This document shows positions 1-7,053 of a stretch of 10,542 nt of DNA, in pieces. Position numbers and translations under genes: made by a program. The stretch spans positions 1 through 10,542 of the forward strand of contig CALJMC010000124.1 of the NCBI GenBank assembly GCA_937982385.1, written 5' to 3'. Under the pieces are notes generated by a model. That model worked only from the letters and a program-made list of their open reading frames with translations, was not told the origin of the DNA and did not search any database. Positions within the stretch are counted from its first letter, which is position 1. Every line of letters begins with the position of its first letter. The stretch is from an uncultured Rickettsiales bacterium (GTDB lineage Bacteria > Pseudomonadota > Alphaproteobacteria > Rickettsiales > UBA998).

Positions 1-445
1 CTGCCCCGCCCATACTCTCACCTAGCAGGTAAATGGGTGTGTCAGGGTGTTTGTCATGCACTGCGATGACCGCTTCTACAGCGTCTTGAATGAGATTGCT
101 TTTACCCGCCCAGATGCCAGGTTTTGGAGCTTGACCAAACCCACGTTGATCATAGGCAATCAGGGCGATGTTACGGGCAGCAAAGTAAGGGCCTACAGTA
201 GAAAACGCATTGCTATAATCGTTGAATCCGTGCAGGGCGATGATGATGGCTTCGGTTTTCTCGGTGTCATCATTCCACCATTCTTTGAGTGGCAGCTTGG
301 CATTGTCGCCAGTGCGGAAGTGATCGGTCTCATAACGCACATCAGTGCGCTCATTTGTGAAGTCTTGCACTTCAGGAGAACAGGCCGTGAGGAACAAAAT
401 CCCCAAGGTCAATGATAGTGTCATTCTCCAATGCCTTATGTTCAT
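1..445 (-). CDS. Alpha/beta hydrolase lipoprotein (lysophospholipase/monoacylglycerol-lipase-like), 3' part cut by the window edge
   Basis: I translated the minus strand from ATG 445 to the window edge and got 148 residues without a stop. The N-terminus has a charged start (MNIRHWRM), a hydrophobic stretch and a lipobox LTAC with Cys at about residue 22, so the protein should be lipid-anchored after signal peptidase II cleavage. The hydrolase fold follows: an ALHGFND oxyanion-loop motif, then YDQRGFGQ, and at the very edge LLGESMGG, the GxSxG nucleophile elbow with the catalytic Ser. The acid and His of the triad lie outside the window. This arrangement fits the Hydrolase_4 (serine aminopeptidase S33, monoacylglycerol lipase) group. 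The substrate cannot be read from the sequence. ATG 424 is an alternative start that also keeps the signal peptide; neither start has a strong ribosome binding site. Confidence 0.85.
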   Translation of the reverse strand, partial: MNIRHWRMTLSLTLGILFLTACSPEVQDFTNERTDVRYETDHFRTGDNAKLPLKEWWNDDTEKTEAIIIALHGFNDYSNAFSTVGPYFAARNIALIAYDQRGFGQAPKPGIWAGKSNLIQDAVEAVIAVHDKHPDTPIYLLGESMGGA

Positions 446-614
446 GGCAGTAATATGAGATATTTTTACATCCAAAAGCAACTGTTAAAAGAGTTTCGGG
501 GTTAAGAAAGAATTAAGTTTTGCATGTTATGCTAATAATAGCCCATTCTATAAAGTGAGTGACGCCAGCAAGTAGCAGGCGATTCGATAATATGTCCAGG
601 TAGGAGCAACGATT

Positions 615-920
615 ATGACGAGCAACCACGAAGAATTACAAGCCCATATAGGCCAGTCGCAATTAGAGAAGATGTTGGCGGAGAGCTATCGTTTGACGAC
701 GGCCGAAATTCTCTATCATATGCCAGACCATCCCTCCTTGTTGCAGAGTTATATTTGGCAAGAGCTAGATTTATGCCCTGACTTCCCTGAGCTGATGAAG
801 TTTTTGGATGTCTGGGAGCGTGACTTTGATGGGAAATTGCACTCAGTGCAGGTAGCATCCACCGAAATTATCACGCCCGCAGAGTATCAGGCGATGGAAG
901 GCAATTTTAGAATTCACTAG
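615..920 (+). CDS. usg: Usg family protein
   Basis: This 101-residue protein carries the hallmark central block of the alphaproteobacterial Usg family. It reads LTTAEILYHMPDHPSLLQ at about residues 27-44, then YIWQELDL, FPELMKFLDVWERDFDG and LHSVQVAS. The family was named from a gene upstream of trpF in Caulobacter, and its biochemical role is unknown. I recognise it from memory of the conserved TTAEILYxxPDHPxxLQxYxWQ pattern, not from a search. The start is supported by AGGAG eight bases upstream of ATG 615. The protein is soluble, with no signal peptide or membrane segment. Unlike the classical neighbourhood, no trp gene is nearby. It is followed convergently by a small secreted protein whose stop codon overlaps its own. 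Confidence 0.85.
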   Translation: MTSNHEELQAHIGQSQLEKMLAESYRLTTAEILYHMPDHPSLLQSYIWQELDLCPDFPELMKFLDVWERDFDGKLHSVQVASTEIITPAEYQAMEGNFRIH

Positions 921-1243
921 AACCTAAAGCTGAAATTACGCCCACTGATAGAAACGCTATTACCATAGTTGCGGTAAGATGCGCGACGGAAACTATGTCT
1001 ATGGCTACCTTTATAATGTCCATAATGACGGCGAATCTTTTGAAGGCGCCGCTTTTTCTTACTCGCTAGTTTACGTTTGACGGAATGACCATTGCCATAC
1101 CAGCGGATAGAACGACTAGATGATAGTTTAGTGTGAGATTTACCTGCTGAGGCTGAGATAACATCGCGTGTTTTCTCTCGTGCCATGGCTGGTGTGGTCG
1201 CTAGCGCAACAAGCGCAGCAATTGATACTAATAATGTTTTCAT
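917..1243 (-). CDS. Small secreted, very basic protein of unknown function
   Basis: This is a 108-residue protein starting at ATG 1243. An in-frame GTG extension to 1291 exists, but it would put a polar stretch before a clean signal peptide. The first 21 residues (MKTLLVSIAALVALATTPAMA) form a typical Sec signal with an AMA cleavage site. The mature part is rich in Lys, Arg, His, Ser and Tyr, with a KKKRR cluster followed by an RRHYGHYKGSHRHSFRR stretch, and it has no cysteines. It should be a small, strongly cationic periplasmic or secreted protein that might bind nucleic acid, peptidoglycan or lipopolysaccharide, but no family is recognisable. It is divergent from cysS and converges on usg with a 4-base overlap. 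Confidence 0.7.
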   Translation of the reverse strand: MKTLLVSIAALVALATTPAMAREKTRDVISASAGKSHTKLSSSRSIRWYGNGHSVKRKLASKKKRRLQKIRRHYGHYKGSHRHSFRRASYRNYGNSVSISGRNFSFRF

Positions 1244-1353
1244 GTTCTTTTTCCCGATTCTGTTATGTGAACCACTAGTAATACGCACCAAAAACTAAAA
1301 CCCTTCGTTTCATCATGCTTGACCCATCGGGGCAAACCCGCTACGAGGAAAGC

Positions 1354-2697
1354 ATGACAGATATAAGACTCTATAACACGCTTTCGCGGACGAAGGAAAC
1401 ACTCACACCGATGGATGCCTCTAATGTGCGGATGTATGTGTGTGGGCCAACCGTCTATGATCGTCCGCATATTGGTAATGCGCGCTCGGTGGTGGTGTAT
1501 GATGTGCTCTATCGTTTGCTGAGCCACCTTTATGGCGAAAAGGCGGTGACGTATGCTCGCAATATCACGGACGTAGATGATAAAATTAATGCGCGTGCAG
1601 TCGAACGTAAAATTACTATCAAGGCGCTGACCGATGAAGTGACGGCGCAATTTCATGGGGACATGGATGTGTTGGGTGCGTTGCGTCCCACCATCGAACC
1701 ACGTGCGACGGAACATATCAGCCATATGATTGCGATGATTGAAACGCTGATTGCGCGTGGACATGCCTATGCTGCGGATGGTCATGTGTTGTTTGATACA
1801 ACAAGCTATGCTGATTATGGCTCGCTTTCGCGCCGCTCTCAGGATGATATGTTGGCAGGTGCGCGGGTCGAAGTTGCATCTTACAAAAAAGATGCGGGAG
1901 ATTTTGTTCTGTGGAAGCCATCCCATGCGAATGACGATGCCTCCAGCAAGTTCCAAAGCCCATGGGGTGAGGGACGTCCTGGTTGGCATATTGAATGTTC
2001 CGCGATGGCAACTGAGCATTTGGGTGAAACCTTTGATATTCATGGTGGTGGGGCTGATTTGATGTTCCCACATCACGAAAATGAAATAGCACAAAGCTGC
2101 TGTGCCTCTGATAGTGCAGACTTTGCGAAAATCTGGGTGCATAATGGATTCCTCACGGTGAATGGTGAGAAGATGTCTAAGTCACTTGGCAACTTCACCA
2201 CGGTTAAAGACCTGCTGCAAAAAGGCATTGAGGGTGAAGTGATTCGCTTGGCGCTGATGAGTACGCAATATCGCAAGCCCCTCGACTGGACGGATAAGCT
2301 GGTGCATGACGCGAAAAAGCAACTTGATACGCTTTATCGCCATATCGCTGATACGCCACAATCCGATGAAGTCGATGCACAATTTGTGGAAGTTTTAAGC
2401 GATGATATGAACGTACCAGAAGCACTGGCGAGACTCCATAAAACCCCGAAAAACCAGCTAGCGAGCACGGGTGCGCTTATCGGAATTTTGCAGCAAGATG
2501 CTGAGATATGGTTCAAAGGAACAGGCGCAAGCGATGGCCTAAATGACACCGCAATCGATACGCTCATTGCAGACCGTGTCGCCGCCAAAGCCGCCAAAAA
2601 TTGGGCGGAAGCCGACAAAATCCGTGACGTCCTCAAATCCAGTGGTATAGTACTCGAAGACAGACCAGACGGCACCACAGACTGGCGTAGAGAGTAA
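1354..2697 (+). CDS. cysS: Cysteinyl-tRNA synthetase (EC 6.1.1.16)
   Basis: CysS charges tRNA-Cys with cysteine in the cytoplasm. The 447-residue protein is a class I synthetase of normal length (E. coli 461). It opens with IRLYNTLSRTKE, then VCGPTVYDRPHIGNAR, which contains the HIGH-type motif HIGN at residues 39-42. KMSKS is at 273-277. The four zinc ligands that select cysteine are present: Cys30, Cys215 (in WHIECS), His240 and Glu244. The C-terminus ends with the anticodon-binding helix (KNWAEADKIRDVLKSSGI) and the usual DGTTDWRR tail. ATG 1354 is chosen over the in-frame ATG at 1315 because it has GAGG five bases upstream and matches where family members start. The next gene, cimA, follows in the same direction after a palindromic spacer. 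Confidence 0.97.
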   Translation: MTDIRLYNTLSRTKETLTPMDASNVRMYVCGPTVYDRPHIGNARSVVVYDVLYRLLSHLYGEKAVTYARNITDVDDKINARAVERKITIKALTDEVTAQFHGDMDVLGALRPTIEPRATEHISHMIAMIETLIARGHAYAADGHVLFDTTSYADYGSLSRRSQDDMLAGARVEVASYKKDAGDFVLWKPSHANDDASSKFQSPWGEGRPGWHIECSAMATEHLGETFDIHGGGADLMFPHHENEIAQSCCASDSADFAKIWVHNGFLTVNGEKMSKSLGNFTTVKDLLQKGIEGEVIRLALMSTQYRKPLDWTDKLVHDAKKQLDTLYRHIADTPQSDEVDAQFVEVLSDDMNVPEALARLHKTPKNQLASTGALIGILQQDAEIWFKGTGASDGLNDTAIDTLIADRVAAKAAKNWAEADKIRDVLKSSGIVLEDRPDGTTDWRRE

Positions 2698-2698
2698 G

Positions 2699-2775
2699 TT
2701 GGTTGCTAGTAGGAAGAAGTTGCTCGTTGCTGGCAAGATATGCAAGCAACCAGCAACCACTATAAACCAGCAACC
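2699..2775. repeat. Nested inverted repeat built from GTTGCT / AGCAAC units between cysS and cimA
   Basis: GTTGCT occurs at 2702-2707, 2719-2724 and 2726-2731. The complement AGCAAC occurs at 2752-2757 and 2769-2774. GTTGCTGG (2726-2733) is the exact complement of CCAGCAAC at 2750-2757 and again at 2767-2774. The spacing between units on the left (17 bases) equals that on the right (17), so a nested hairpin can form: 2701-2707 with 2769-2775, and 2719-2724 with 2752-2757. It is open in the cimA frame from a TTG, which yields a low-complexity run (QPATTINQQP). I treat that as non-coding. It may act as a processing or termination element within a cysS-cimA transcript. Confidence 0.7.
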
Positions 2776-2818
2776 CTTCCCAATAATTCTCTTGCATTTC
2801 CTCCCTAAAACCCTAACA

Positions 2819-4399
2819 ATGCCGCGCATGACAGAGCTTATAACGATATATGATTCAACATTGCGTGATGGGGCGCAGGCGCGCGGCGTGGATTTCACGT
2901 TGGCGGATAAGCTTGCTATTGCCAAAGCGTTGGATAGCTTGGGGATTGATTATATCGAAGGCGGATGGCCGGGAGCAAACCCGAAGGATGATGCGTTCTT
3001 TGAAAAACCTCCAAAATTAGACCATGCAACCATTACAGCGTTTGGTATGACGCGCCGCGCAGGACATTCTGCGGCGAATGACCCTGTGTTGTCATCGCTT
3101 ACGAATACGGGGTGCAAGCATCTCTGTATCGTAGGGAAAACATGGGATTTCCATATTGATAAGGCGCTTGAGATTACGACGCAAGAAAATAAAGCGATGA
3201 TATCGGATTCGATTACGCATCTAGTGAGTCAAAACATTGAGGTGATGTTTGATGCGGAGCATTTCTTTGACGGCTTCAAACATAACCGTGCGGTGGCGAT
3301 GGAGATGATTCAGGCAGCCTATGATGCGGGTGCGCGCTGGATTGTGCTATGTGATACAAATGGCGGCTCGATGCCCAACCAAATCGAAGAAATTGTTCGC
3401 GAGGTAACGCAGGTGATTCCGGGCATTCATCTGGGGATTCATTGCCATAATGACACCGAGCAAGCGGTGGCGAACTCACTGGCAGCCATACGCGCAGGAG
3501 TGCGTCAAGTGCAGGGCACGCTTAACGGAATTGGTGAGCGATGTGGTAATGCAAATCTAATATCTATTATCCCAACGTTGATGTTGAAAATGGGTTTTGA
3601 AACCAATGTATCTAATGAGAATCTAGCGCGCTTAACGCATGTGTCGCGCATGGTTGATGATATCTTGAATCGTACACCCAATGCGCATTCGGCCTATGTG
3701 GGTGAGGCGGCGTTCGCGCATAAGGGCGGTTTGCATGTCTCCGCGATGGCGAAAGACACGAGTTCATATGAGCATATTGCCCCTGAATTGGTGGGGAATG
3801 AACGCCAAATTTTAGTGTCCGACAAGGCAGGGCGCTCGAATGTGGTGAATAGTTTGAAAGCGACAGGGTTGCTTGAGCATGCTGACAAAGCCGCGATTGG
3901 CGAGCTGGTTGAGGTCGTAAAAGAGCGCGAAACGTTGGGTTATGCCTATGAAAATGCAGCAGCTAGCTTTGAATTATTGGCGCGAAGAAAATTGCAAGAT
4001 GTACCAGATTTCTTCAATTTGGAGAGTTTTCGTGTGGTTGATGAACGCCGTTTCAATGCAGAAGGTCAGCTTGTGACTATCTCAGAAGCGACTGTAAAAC
4101 TTGATATTGACGGTGAACGCCATGTTACGATTGGTGAGGGGAATGGCCCTGTAAACGCGCTCGATGATGCCTTGCGTAATGCCTTGAAAAACCGTTATCC
4201 AGAGGTCAATGACATCCGTTTAACCGATTATAAAGTGCGTATTTTAACCCCTGCAGATGGTACGGGGGCACTGACGCGTGTTCTCATCGAAACCACTGAT
4301 AAATCAGGTGAAACATGGAATACGATTGGTGTATCAGCCAACATAATCGAAGCATCATACATCGCCCTTCGTGAAGCCATCACAATGAAATTGTTATAA
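2819..4399 (+). CDS. cimA: (R)-citramalate synthase (EC 2.3.3.21 type)
   Basis: CimA condenses pyruvate with acetyl-CoA to (R)-citramalate, the first step of the threonine-independent isoleucine route. The 526-residue protein starts with IYDSTLRDGAQARG (Arg16, Asp17 in the DRE-TIM metallolyase active site) and has DYIEGGWPGANPKDDAFF, which separates CimA from LeuA and homocitrate synthase. The metal ligands are in HCHND (His208, His210), followed by NGIGERCGNAN (236-246) and HKGGLH (301-306). Residues from about 395 on form the C-terminal LeuA-type regulatory domain, with GNGPVNALDDALRNAL. The start is ATG 2819 or ATG 2828; neither has a clear ribosome binding site. A TTG at 2699 would add 40 residues from the palindrome and is rejected. 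Final-product inhibition by isoleucine is usual in the family but cannot be shown here. Confidence 0.93.
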   Translation: MPRMTELITIYDSTLRDGAQARGVDFTLADKLAIAKALDSLGIDYIEGGWPGANPKDDAFFEKPPKLDHATITAFGMTRRAGHSAANDPVLSSLTNTGCKHLCIVGKTWDFHIDKALEITTQENKAMISDSITHLVSQNIEVMFDAEHFFDGFKHNRAVAMEMIQAAYDAGARWIVLCDTNGGSMPNQIEEIVREVTQVIPGIHLGIHCHNDTEQAVANSLAAIRAGVRQVQGTLNGIGERCGNANLISIIPTLMLKMGFETNVSNENLARLTHVSRMVDDILNRTPNAHSAYVGEAAFAHKGGLHVSAMAKDTSSYEHIAPELVGNERQILVSDKAGRSNVVNSLKATGLLEHADKAAIGELVEVVKERETLGYAYENAAASFELLARRKLQDVPDFFNLESFRVVDERRFNAEGQLVTISEATVKLDIDGERHVTIGEGNGPVNALDDALRNALKNRYPEVNDIRLTDYKVRILTPADGTGALTRVLIETTDKSGETWNTIGVSANIIEASYIALREAITMKLL

Positions 4400-4410
4400 T
4401 TGCCCCTGCT

Positions 4411-4552
4411 ACAGACATGCTGTCTTCCGCAATAGGCGTGTCACTTCGTGACGCTCAGGGCTGATTCGGACGTACTGTCCTCATATCGAAAACTATCCGT
4501 ATAGCTTATGCGAGGTCAGTAGACCGAGCGAGCCATCAGCCCGCAAAGTGGC
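4411..4552. repeat. Structured intergenic repeat: forward copy (4411-4487) facing an inverted copy (4507-4552)
   Basis: The forward copy contains three hairpins: ACAG/CTGT (4411-4423), GTCAC-TTC-GTGAC (4440-4452) and GGAC-GTACT-GTCC (4468-4480). Related copies are at 5326-5415 and 9743-9830. Read on the minus strand, 4552-4507 gives a diverged further copy, including GGTC-TACT-GACC. The two copies here can also pair with each other: GGGCTGAT (4458-4465) is the exact complement of ATCAGCCC (4535-4542). The pair lies between cimA and the next promoter, starting 11 bases after the cimA stop. A role as bidirectional terminator or RNA-stability element is an inference. Confidence 0.75.
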
Positions 4553-4559
4553 TGCGTAG

Positions 4560-4581
4560 TGCAAATGCAGGAGCATTTGCA
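4560..4581. terminator. 9-bp perfect hairpin upstream of the 4674 promoter, possible terminator
   Basis: TGCAAATGC (4560-4568) and GCATTTGCA (4573-4581) are exact complements around an AGGA loop. No T-run follows, so it is not a textbook intrinsic terminator. It lies 14 bases before a Pho-box-like site, as the longer hairpin at 8075-8114 lies just before another. Insulating the downstream promoter from cimA read-through is a plausible but unproven role. Confidence 0.4.
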
Positions 4582-4595
4582 GGCGCAAAATATAA

Positions 4596-4640
4596 TTGTA
4601 ACAAAACCTTCATCTTTCTCTCTTTTAAGTTTGTTATACT
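4596..4640 (+). promoter_or_regulatory. Pho-box-like direct repeat and extended -10 promoter for the gene at 4674
   Basis: Half-sites TTGTAAC (4596-4602) and CCTTCAT (4607-4613) are separated by AAAA, giving the 11-base period of OmpR-family sites. They match the CTGTCAT unit of Pho boxes at about five of seven positions each. A degenerate third unit, CTCTCTT (4618-4624), is in phase. The -10 is TATACT (4635-4640), preceded by TGT as in extended -10 promoters. The base positions expected for a -35 (4612-4617, ATCTTT) are poor, which suggests activator dependence. The same layout recurs at 6973-7019 and 8115-8160. Confidence 0.5.
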
Positions 4641-4673
4641 ATAGTAGTAGAAAAGTTTAATTTTGGAGAATAA

Positions 4674-5315
4674 ATGCCCTTAATAGCGTTACCAGCAATA
4701 CCCTATCTCGGAACGGCAGCAACCGCCGCAGGTGGTTATGTCGCGCGCACTGCCGCATGGCGTGGTGCCACCGCTTTGGGTGCTCGGATGTTTGGTGGCT
4801 CTGCACTTAAAAAAGGAGCAGGGGCAGCGGTTGGTGTTGGTGGTGCTGCGGCTGGTGGAGCAGTAGCTGTCGGTGCTGGGTTGCTAGGTACACTTATGAC
4901 CGCAGCTATTGTGGTGGCAGGTGTTGTGGCAGTAGGTGCACTGGGCTATGGCATCTATAAAATGGTAGCAGGTGGTGGAAGCAGTGCTGAGGAAGTGGCG
5001 GCGGAGAATCCGCAGCTTGCGCAAGCTTTAGCGCCCGCAATGGCTCCGCAAATGAATATGGCACCGATGATGCCACAACCTGTTATGGGACAACCCCAAT
5101 ATCCAATCATGCAGGGCGGAATGATTCCAAACGCTGCTTATGCTAATCAATCCTATCCAGCCGCAGTGGTGGGAATGCCGCAGATGATGCAAGGCGCGCC
5201 TGCAAATGCATGGCAAGAACGTGTTGGTGGACGTCCTGTGCAACAAGGTTCTTATGTTCAGTCACTCACTGACCCAGCAGCTATTGCTGCGATGAATAAT
5301 CAGCAGATTCAGTAG
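4674..5315 (+). CDS. Gly/Ala-rich membrane protein with Met/Pro-rich tail (unknown family)
   Basis: I do not recognise a known family in this 213-residue protein. Residues 1-47 are Ala/Gly-rich with a few arginines. Residues 48-99 are a glycine-zipper-like hydrophobic region, long enough for one or two membrane passes (GLLGTLMTAAIVVAGVVAVG). Residues 100-120 are a short acidic linker. Residues 123-172 hold 11 methionines in 50, mixed with Pro, Gln and Tyr. The end carries NAWQERV (Trp180 to Val184) and a Gln/Asn-rich terminus. The tail, including MMPQP, VGMPQ-MMQ and WQxxV, is clearly related to that of the protein at 8211, while the cores differ. There is no cleavable signal. The start has GGAG five bases upstream. 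It is monocistronic and convergent with trkH. Met-rich tails can bind Cu(I) or drive self-association, but neither is shown here. Confidence 0.85.
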   Translation: MPLIALPAIPYLGTAATAAGGYVARTAAWRGATALGARMFGGSALKKGAGAAVGVGGAAAGGAVAVGAGLLGTLMTAAIVVAGVVAVGALGYGIYKMVAGGGSSAEEVAAENPQLAQALAPAMAPQMNMAPMMPQPVMGQPQYPIMQGGMIPNAAYANQSYPAAVVGMPQMMQGAPANAWQERVGGRPVQQGSYVQSLTDPAAIAAMNNQQIQ

Positions 5316-5325
5316 AGTTTATTTT

Positions 5326-5415
5326 GGCTTCGAAGCCGTGCATCCTGCACGTTTCTCCGCTGTCGCTTTGCGACGCTCAGGGCTGGCTCGGACGTGCTGT
5401 CCTCGCTTGAGGAAA
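5326..5415. repeat. Structured intergenic repeat, second copy, between convergent 4674 and trkH genes
   Basis: It begins 10 bases after the stop at 5315. It has a perfect palindrome GGCTTCGAAGCC (5326-5337), an overlapping CGTGCA-TCC-TGCACG hairpin (5337-5351), GTCGC-TTT-GCGAC (5362-5374), GGAC-GTGCT-GTCC (5390-5402) and CCTC-GCTT-GAGG (5401-5412). The third and fourth hairpins align with the copies at 4440-4480 and 9779-9820 at the same spacing of 28-29 bases. Its place between two convergent genes fits a bidirectional terminator. Confidence 0.8.
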
Positions 5416-5433
5416 CTGCAGCCTCTTCCTCTT

Positions 5434-6879
5434 CTAATCTCTCCAAAATCTCTTTGAGAACAACACAATCACGGTCATAATTTCTAGACGACCCATAATC
5501 ATGATGAAGCTTAATAGCCATTTTGCGCCGTCAGGTAGGCTGCTATAGTTTCCTGCGGGGCCTACGGTGTCGCCGAGTCCGGGGCCGACATTGGCGAGGG
5601 CTTGGGCGGCGGCGCTCATGGAGGTGATGAAGTCGAGCCCGAAGGATGACAGCACCAATGCCAGCATCATAAAACAAAAGGCAAAGAGCAAGAAAAAGCT
5701 CATGACGGAGGAGGCGGCTTCGGTGTCGACTGACTTGCCGTTAAATTGGGGAATGAAGACGCCGTGGGGCTGCAAAAGCTTAGAAATCTGGGCTTTAGCG
5801 ATTTGTCCCATCACTTGAAAACGGAATATTTTGATGCCGCCTGAGGTGGAACCAGTACAGCCACCGACGACAATCAACATGAAGAATACGACCATTGCAA
5901 ATGTACCCCAACTACTATAGTTAGTGGAGGCATAGCCCGTGGTGGTGATGACGGAGACAACATTGAAACTGCTATAGCGCAAGGCTTGCAGCCATGAATG
6001 GTCTTGGGTGTAGACAAGCCAGCAAGACAGCATCGCAATGACGATAAATACGATTTTGAAGAAATAGCGCACCTGCGTGTCCTGAAAGACTGAGCTGTCA
6101 CCGCGCAGGGCTTTGTAATAGAGCATGAGCGGCAATGCGCCTGAAATCATAAAGATCATCGCTATCATCTCGATGGTGGCGGAGTTATAAAATGCGATGG
6201 ATTCATCATGGGTGGAAAACCCGCCCGTGGCAACCGTGGTGAGTGCGTGGCATATGGCATCAAACCCATTCATACCTGCCAGCCAATAGGAAAAGGCGCA
6301 GGCGAGGGTAAGTGTGACGAATACGGTGCTAATGACCCCTGCAATTTGTGTGGTGCGGGGGAGGGCTTTTTCCATGCGGTCAGAGGATTCGGTGCGAAAA
6401 AGCTGCATCCCCCCAATTTGAAGCATGGGCAAGATGGCGAGTGTTAAGACAACAATTCCGATGCCGCCCATCGCGTTGAGCAAGGAACGCCAGAGCAAAA
6501 TGCCCGGAGGGGCAGTGTCTAGATTGTTCATTACGCTGGCGCCTGTAGCAGTAATGCCTGAGACGGCCTCAAAGAATGCGTCGACACTATGCATGTCAAT
6601 ATCTGCCATATAAAGCGGAATAGCGGCGAAAAATGATAGAATGATATAGCTGACGGTGGTGAACAAGAATGCTTGGCGCAATGTGAGGTTTTCTTTATAG
6701 CCGCGATTTGTGAGGAAAAGCGTTACCCCAATAAACCCTGTTGCCATAGAAGAGGTGACAAAGATTTTCCAATCATCATGCCCTACCGCCCAATCGACAA
6801 GGGCTGGCAGAAGCATTACGAGCGAAAGAATGCTCAATAAGATGCCATTGACGAGTAATATAGGTCTAAAGTCAATCAT
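5434..6879 (-). CDS. trkH: Trk-type potassium uptake transmembrane protein TrkH
   Basis: TrkH is the membrane channel subunit of the TrkAH K+ uptake system of the inner membrane, gated by the cytoplasmic NAD-binding protein TrkA. The 481 residues equal the family norm. The four pore loops and their filter glycines are visible: TATG (110-113), VATG (216-219), TTTG (312-315) and NVGPGLG (430-436). The signature GGCTGSTSGGIK lies at 339-350, and the protein ends in the typical FSKRFWRD. There are about ten or more hydrophobic spans. ATG 6879 is the only convincing start; its ribosome binding site is weak (AAAGA). No trkA is in the window. It is divergent from the His-rich gene at 7054 and convergent with the Met-rich gene at 4674, both of which have Pho-box-like promoters. 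Confidence 0.97.
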   Translation of the reverse strand: MIDFRPILLVNGILLSILSLVMLLPALVDWAVGHDDWKIFVTSSMATGFIGVTLFLTNRGYKENLTLRQAFLFTTVSYIILSFFAAIPLYMADIDMHSVDAFFEAVSGITATGASVMNNLDTAPPGILLWRSLLNAMGGIGIVVLTLAILPMLQIGGMQLFRTESSDRMEKALPRTTQIAGVISTVFVTLTLACAFSYWLAGMNGFDAICHALTTVATGGFSTHDESIAFYNSATIEMIAMIFMISGALPLMLYYKALRGDSSVFQDTQVRYFFKIVFIVIAMLSCWLVYTQDHSWLQALRYSSFNVVSVITTTGYASTNYSSWGTFAMVVFFMLIVVGGCTGSTSGGIKIFRFQVMGQIAKAQISKLLQPHGVFIPQFNGKSVDTEAASSVMSFFLLFAFCFMMLALVLSSFGLDFITSMSAAAQALANVGPGLGDTVGPAGNYSSLPDGAKWLLSFIMIMGRLEIMTVIVLFSKRFWRD

Positions 6880-6943
6880 AGTGGGTCTTTTTGAGTGTGC
6901 CTGCTACGGGAACCATGCCCGTGCATTTGATAGATAGAGTCGA

Positions 6944-6972
6944 TATATACACCCGTTTGTGCCGTAATGCAA
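6944..6972 (-). promoter_or_regulatory. Sigma-70-type promoter of trkH
   Basis: On the minus strand, TTGCAT (6972-6967) and TATATA (6949-6944) are separated by exactly 17 bases, close to the sigma-70 consensus. The expected start of transcription is near 6937, leaving a leader of about 57 bases before ATG 6879. The -35 directly abuts the Pho-box-like repeat at 6973-6990 that belongs to the divergent gene, so a bound regulator could touch both promoters. Confidence 0.5.
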
Positions 6973-7019
6973 TCTTCACCAAACTGTCACATACGCTGAT
7001 GCACTAATTCTGTTATACT
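6973..7019 (+). promoter_or_regulatory. Pho-box-like direct repeat and extended -10 promoter for the gene at 7054
   Basis: Half-sites TCTTCAC (6973-6979) and CTGTCAC (6984-6990) are separated by CAAA, again an 11-base period. The second unit matches the Pho unit CTGTCAT/C at all key positions; the first matches at five of seven. The -10 is TATACT (7014-7019) with TGT in front, as upstream of 4674. The expected -35 location (ATACGC) is not consensus-like. The second half-site ends 23 bases before the -10, compared with 21 and 22 at the other two sites. Confidence 0.5.
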
Positions 7020-7053
7020 ATGAATAGTAAAATAAAGGATAGTGCATAAGAAC

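Noticed and set aside
47..415. Plus-strand open frame of 122 codons
   Set aside because: It lies opposite the lipoprotein hydrolase, whose lipobox, HGF and GxSxG motifs show that the minus strand is coding.
502..541. Possible sigma-70 promoter for usg (TTAAGT, 17 bases, TAATAG)
   Set aside because: Both boxes are weak in AT-rich DNA with several equally good alternatives, so I cannot choose one.
555..600. Possible degenerate copy of the structured repeat before usg (GTGACGC, CAGGCGATTCG, ATGTCC)
   Set aside because: Only scattered blocks match, the spacing is different and neither hairpin is preserved; chance similarity is likely.
1240..2142. Long minus-strand open frame of 300 codons opposite cysS
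   Set aside because: cysS on the plus strand has all family motifs; the antisense product is rich in His, Ile and Arg with no recognisable domain, as expected of a shadow frame.
2539..2925. Minus-strand frame of 128 codons across the cysS-cimA junction
   Set aside because: It overlaps the cysS 3' end, the palindrome and the cimA start; no ribosome binding site or domain supports it.
5309..5521. Minus-strand frame of 70 codons at the trkH 3' end
   Set aside because: It overlaps the trkH C-terminus in another frame and runs into the intergenic repeat.
6995..7002. Third in-phase half-site in the 7054 promoter, as hinted at 4618-4624 upstream of 4674
   Set aside because: GCTGATG does not match the unit, and the analogous position in the 8211 promoter is out of phase, so a three-unit model is not supported.
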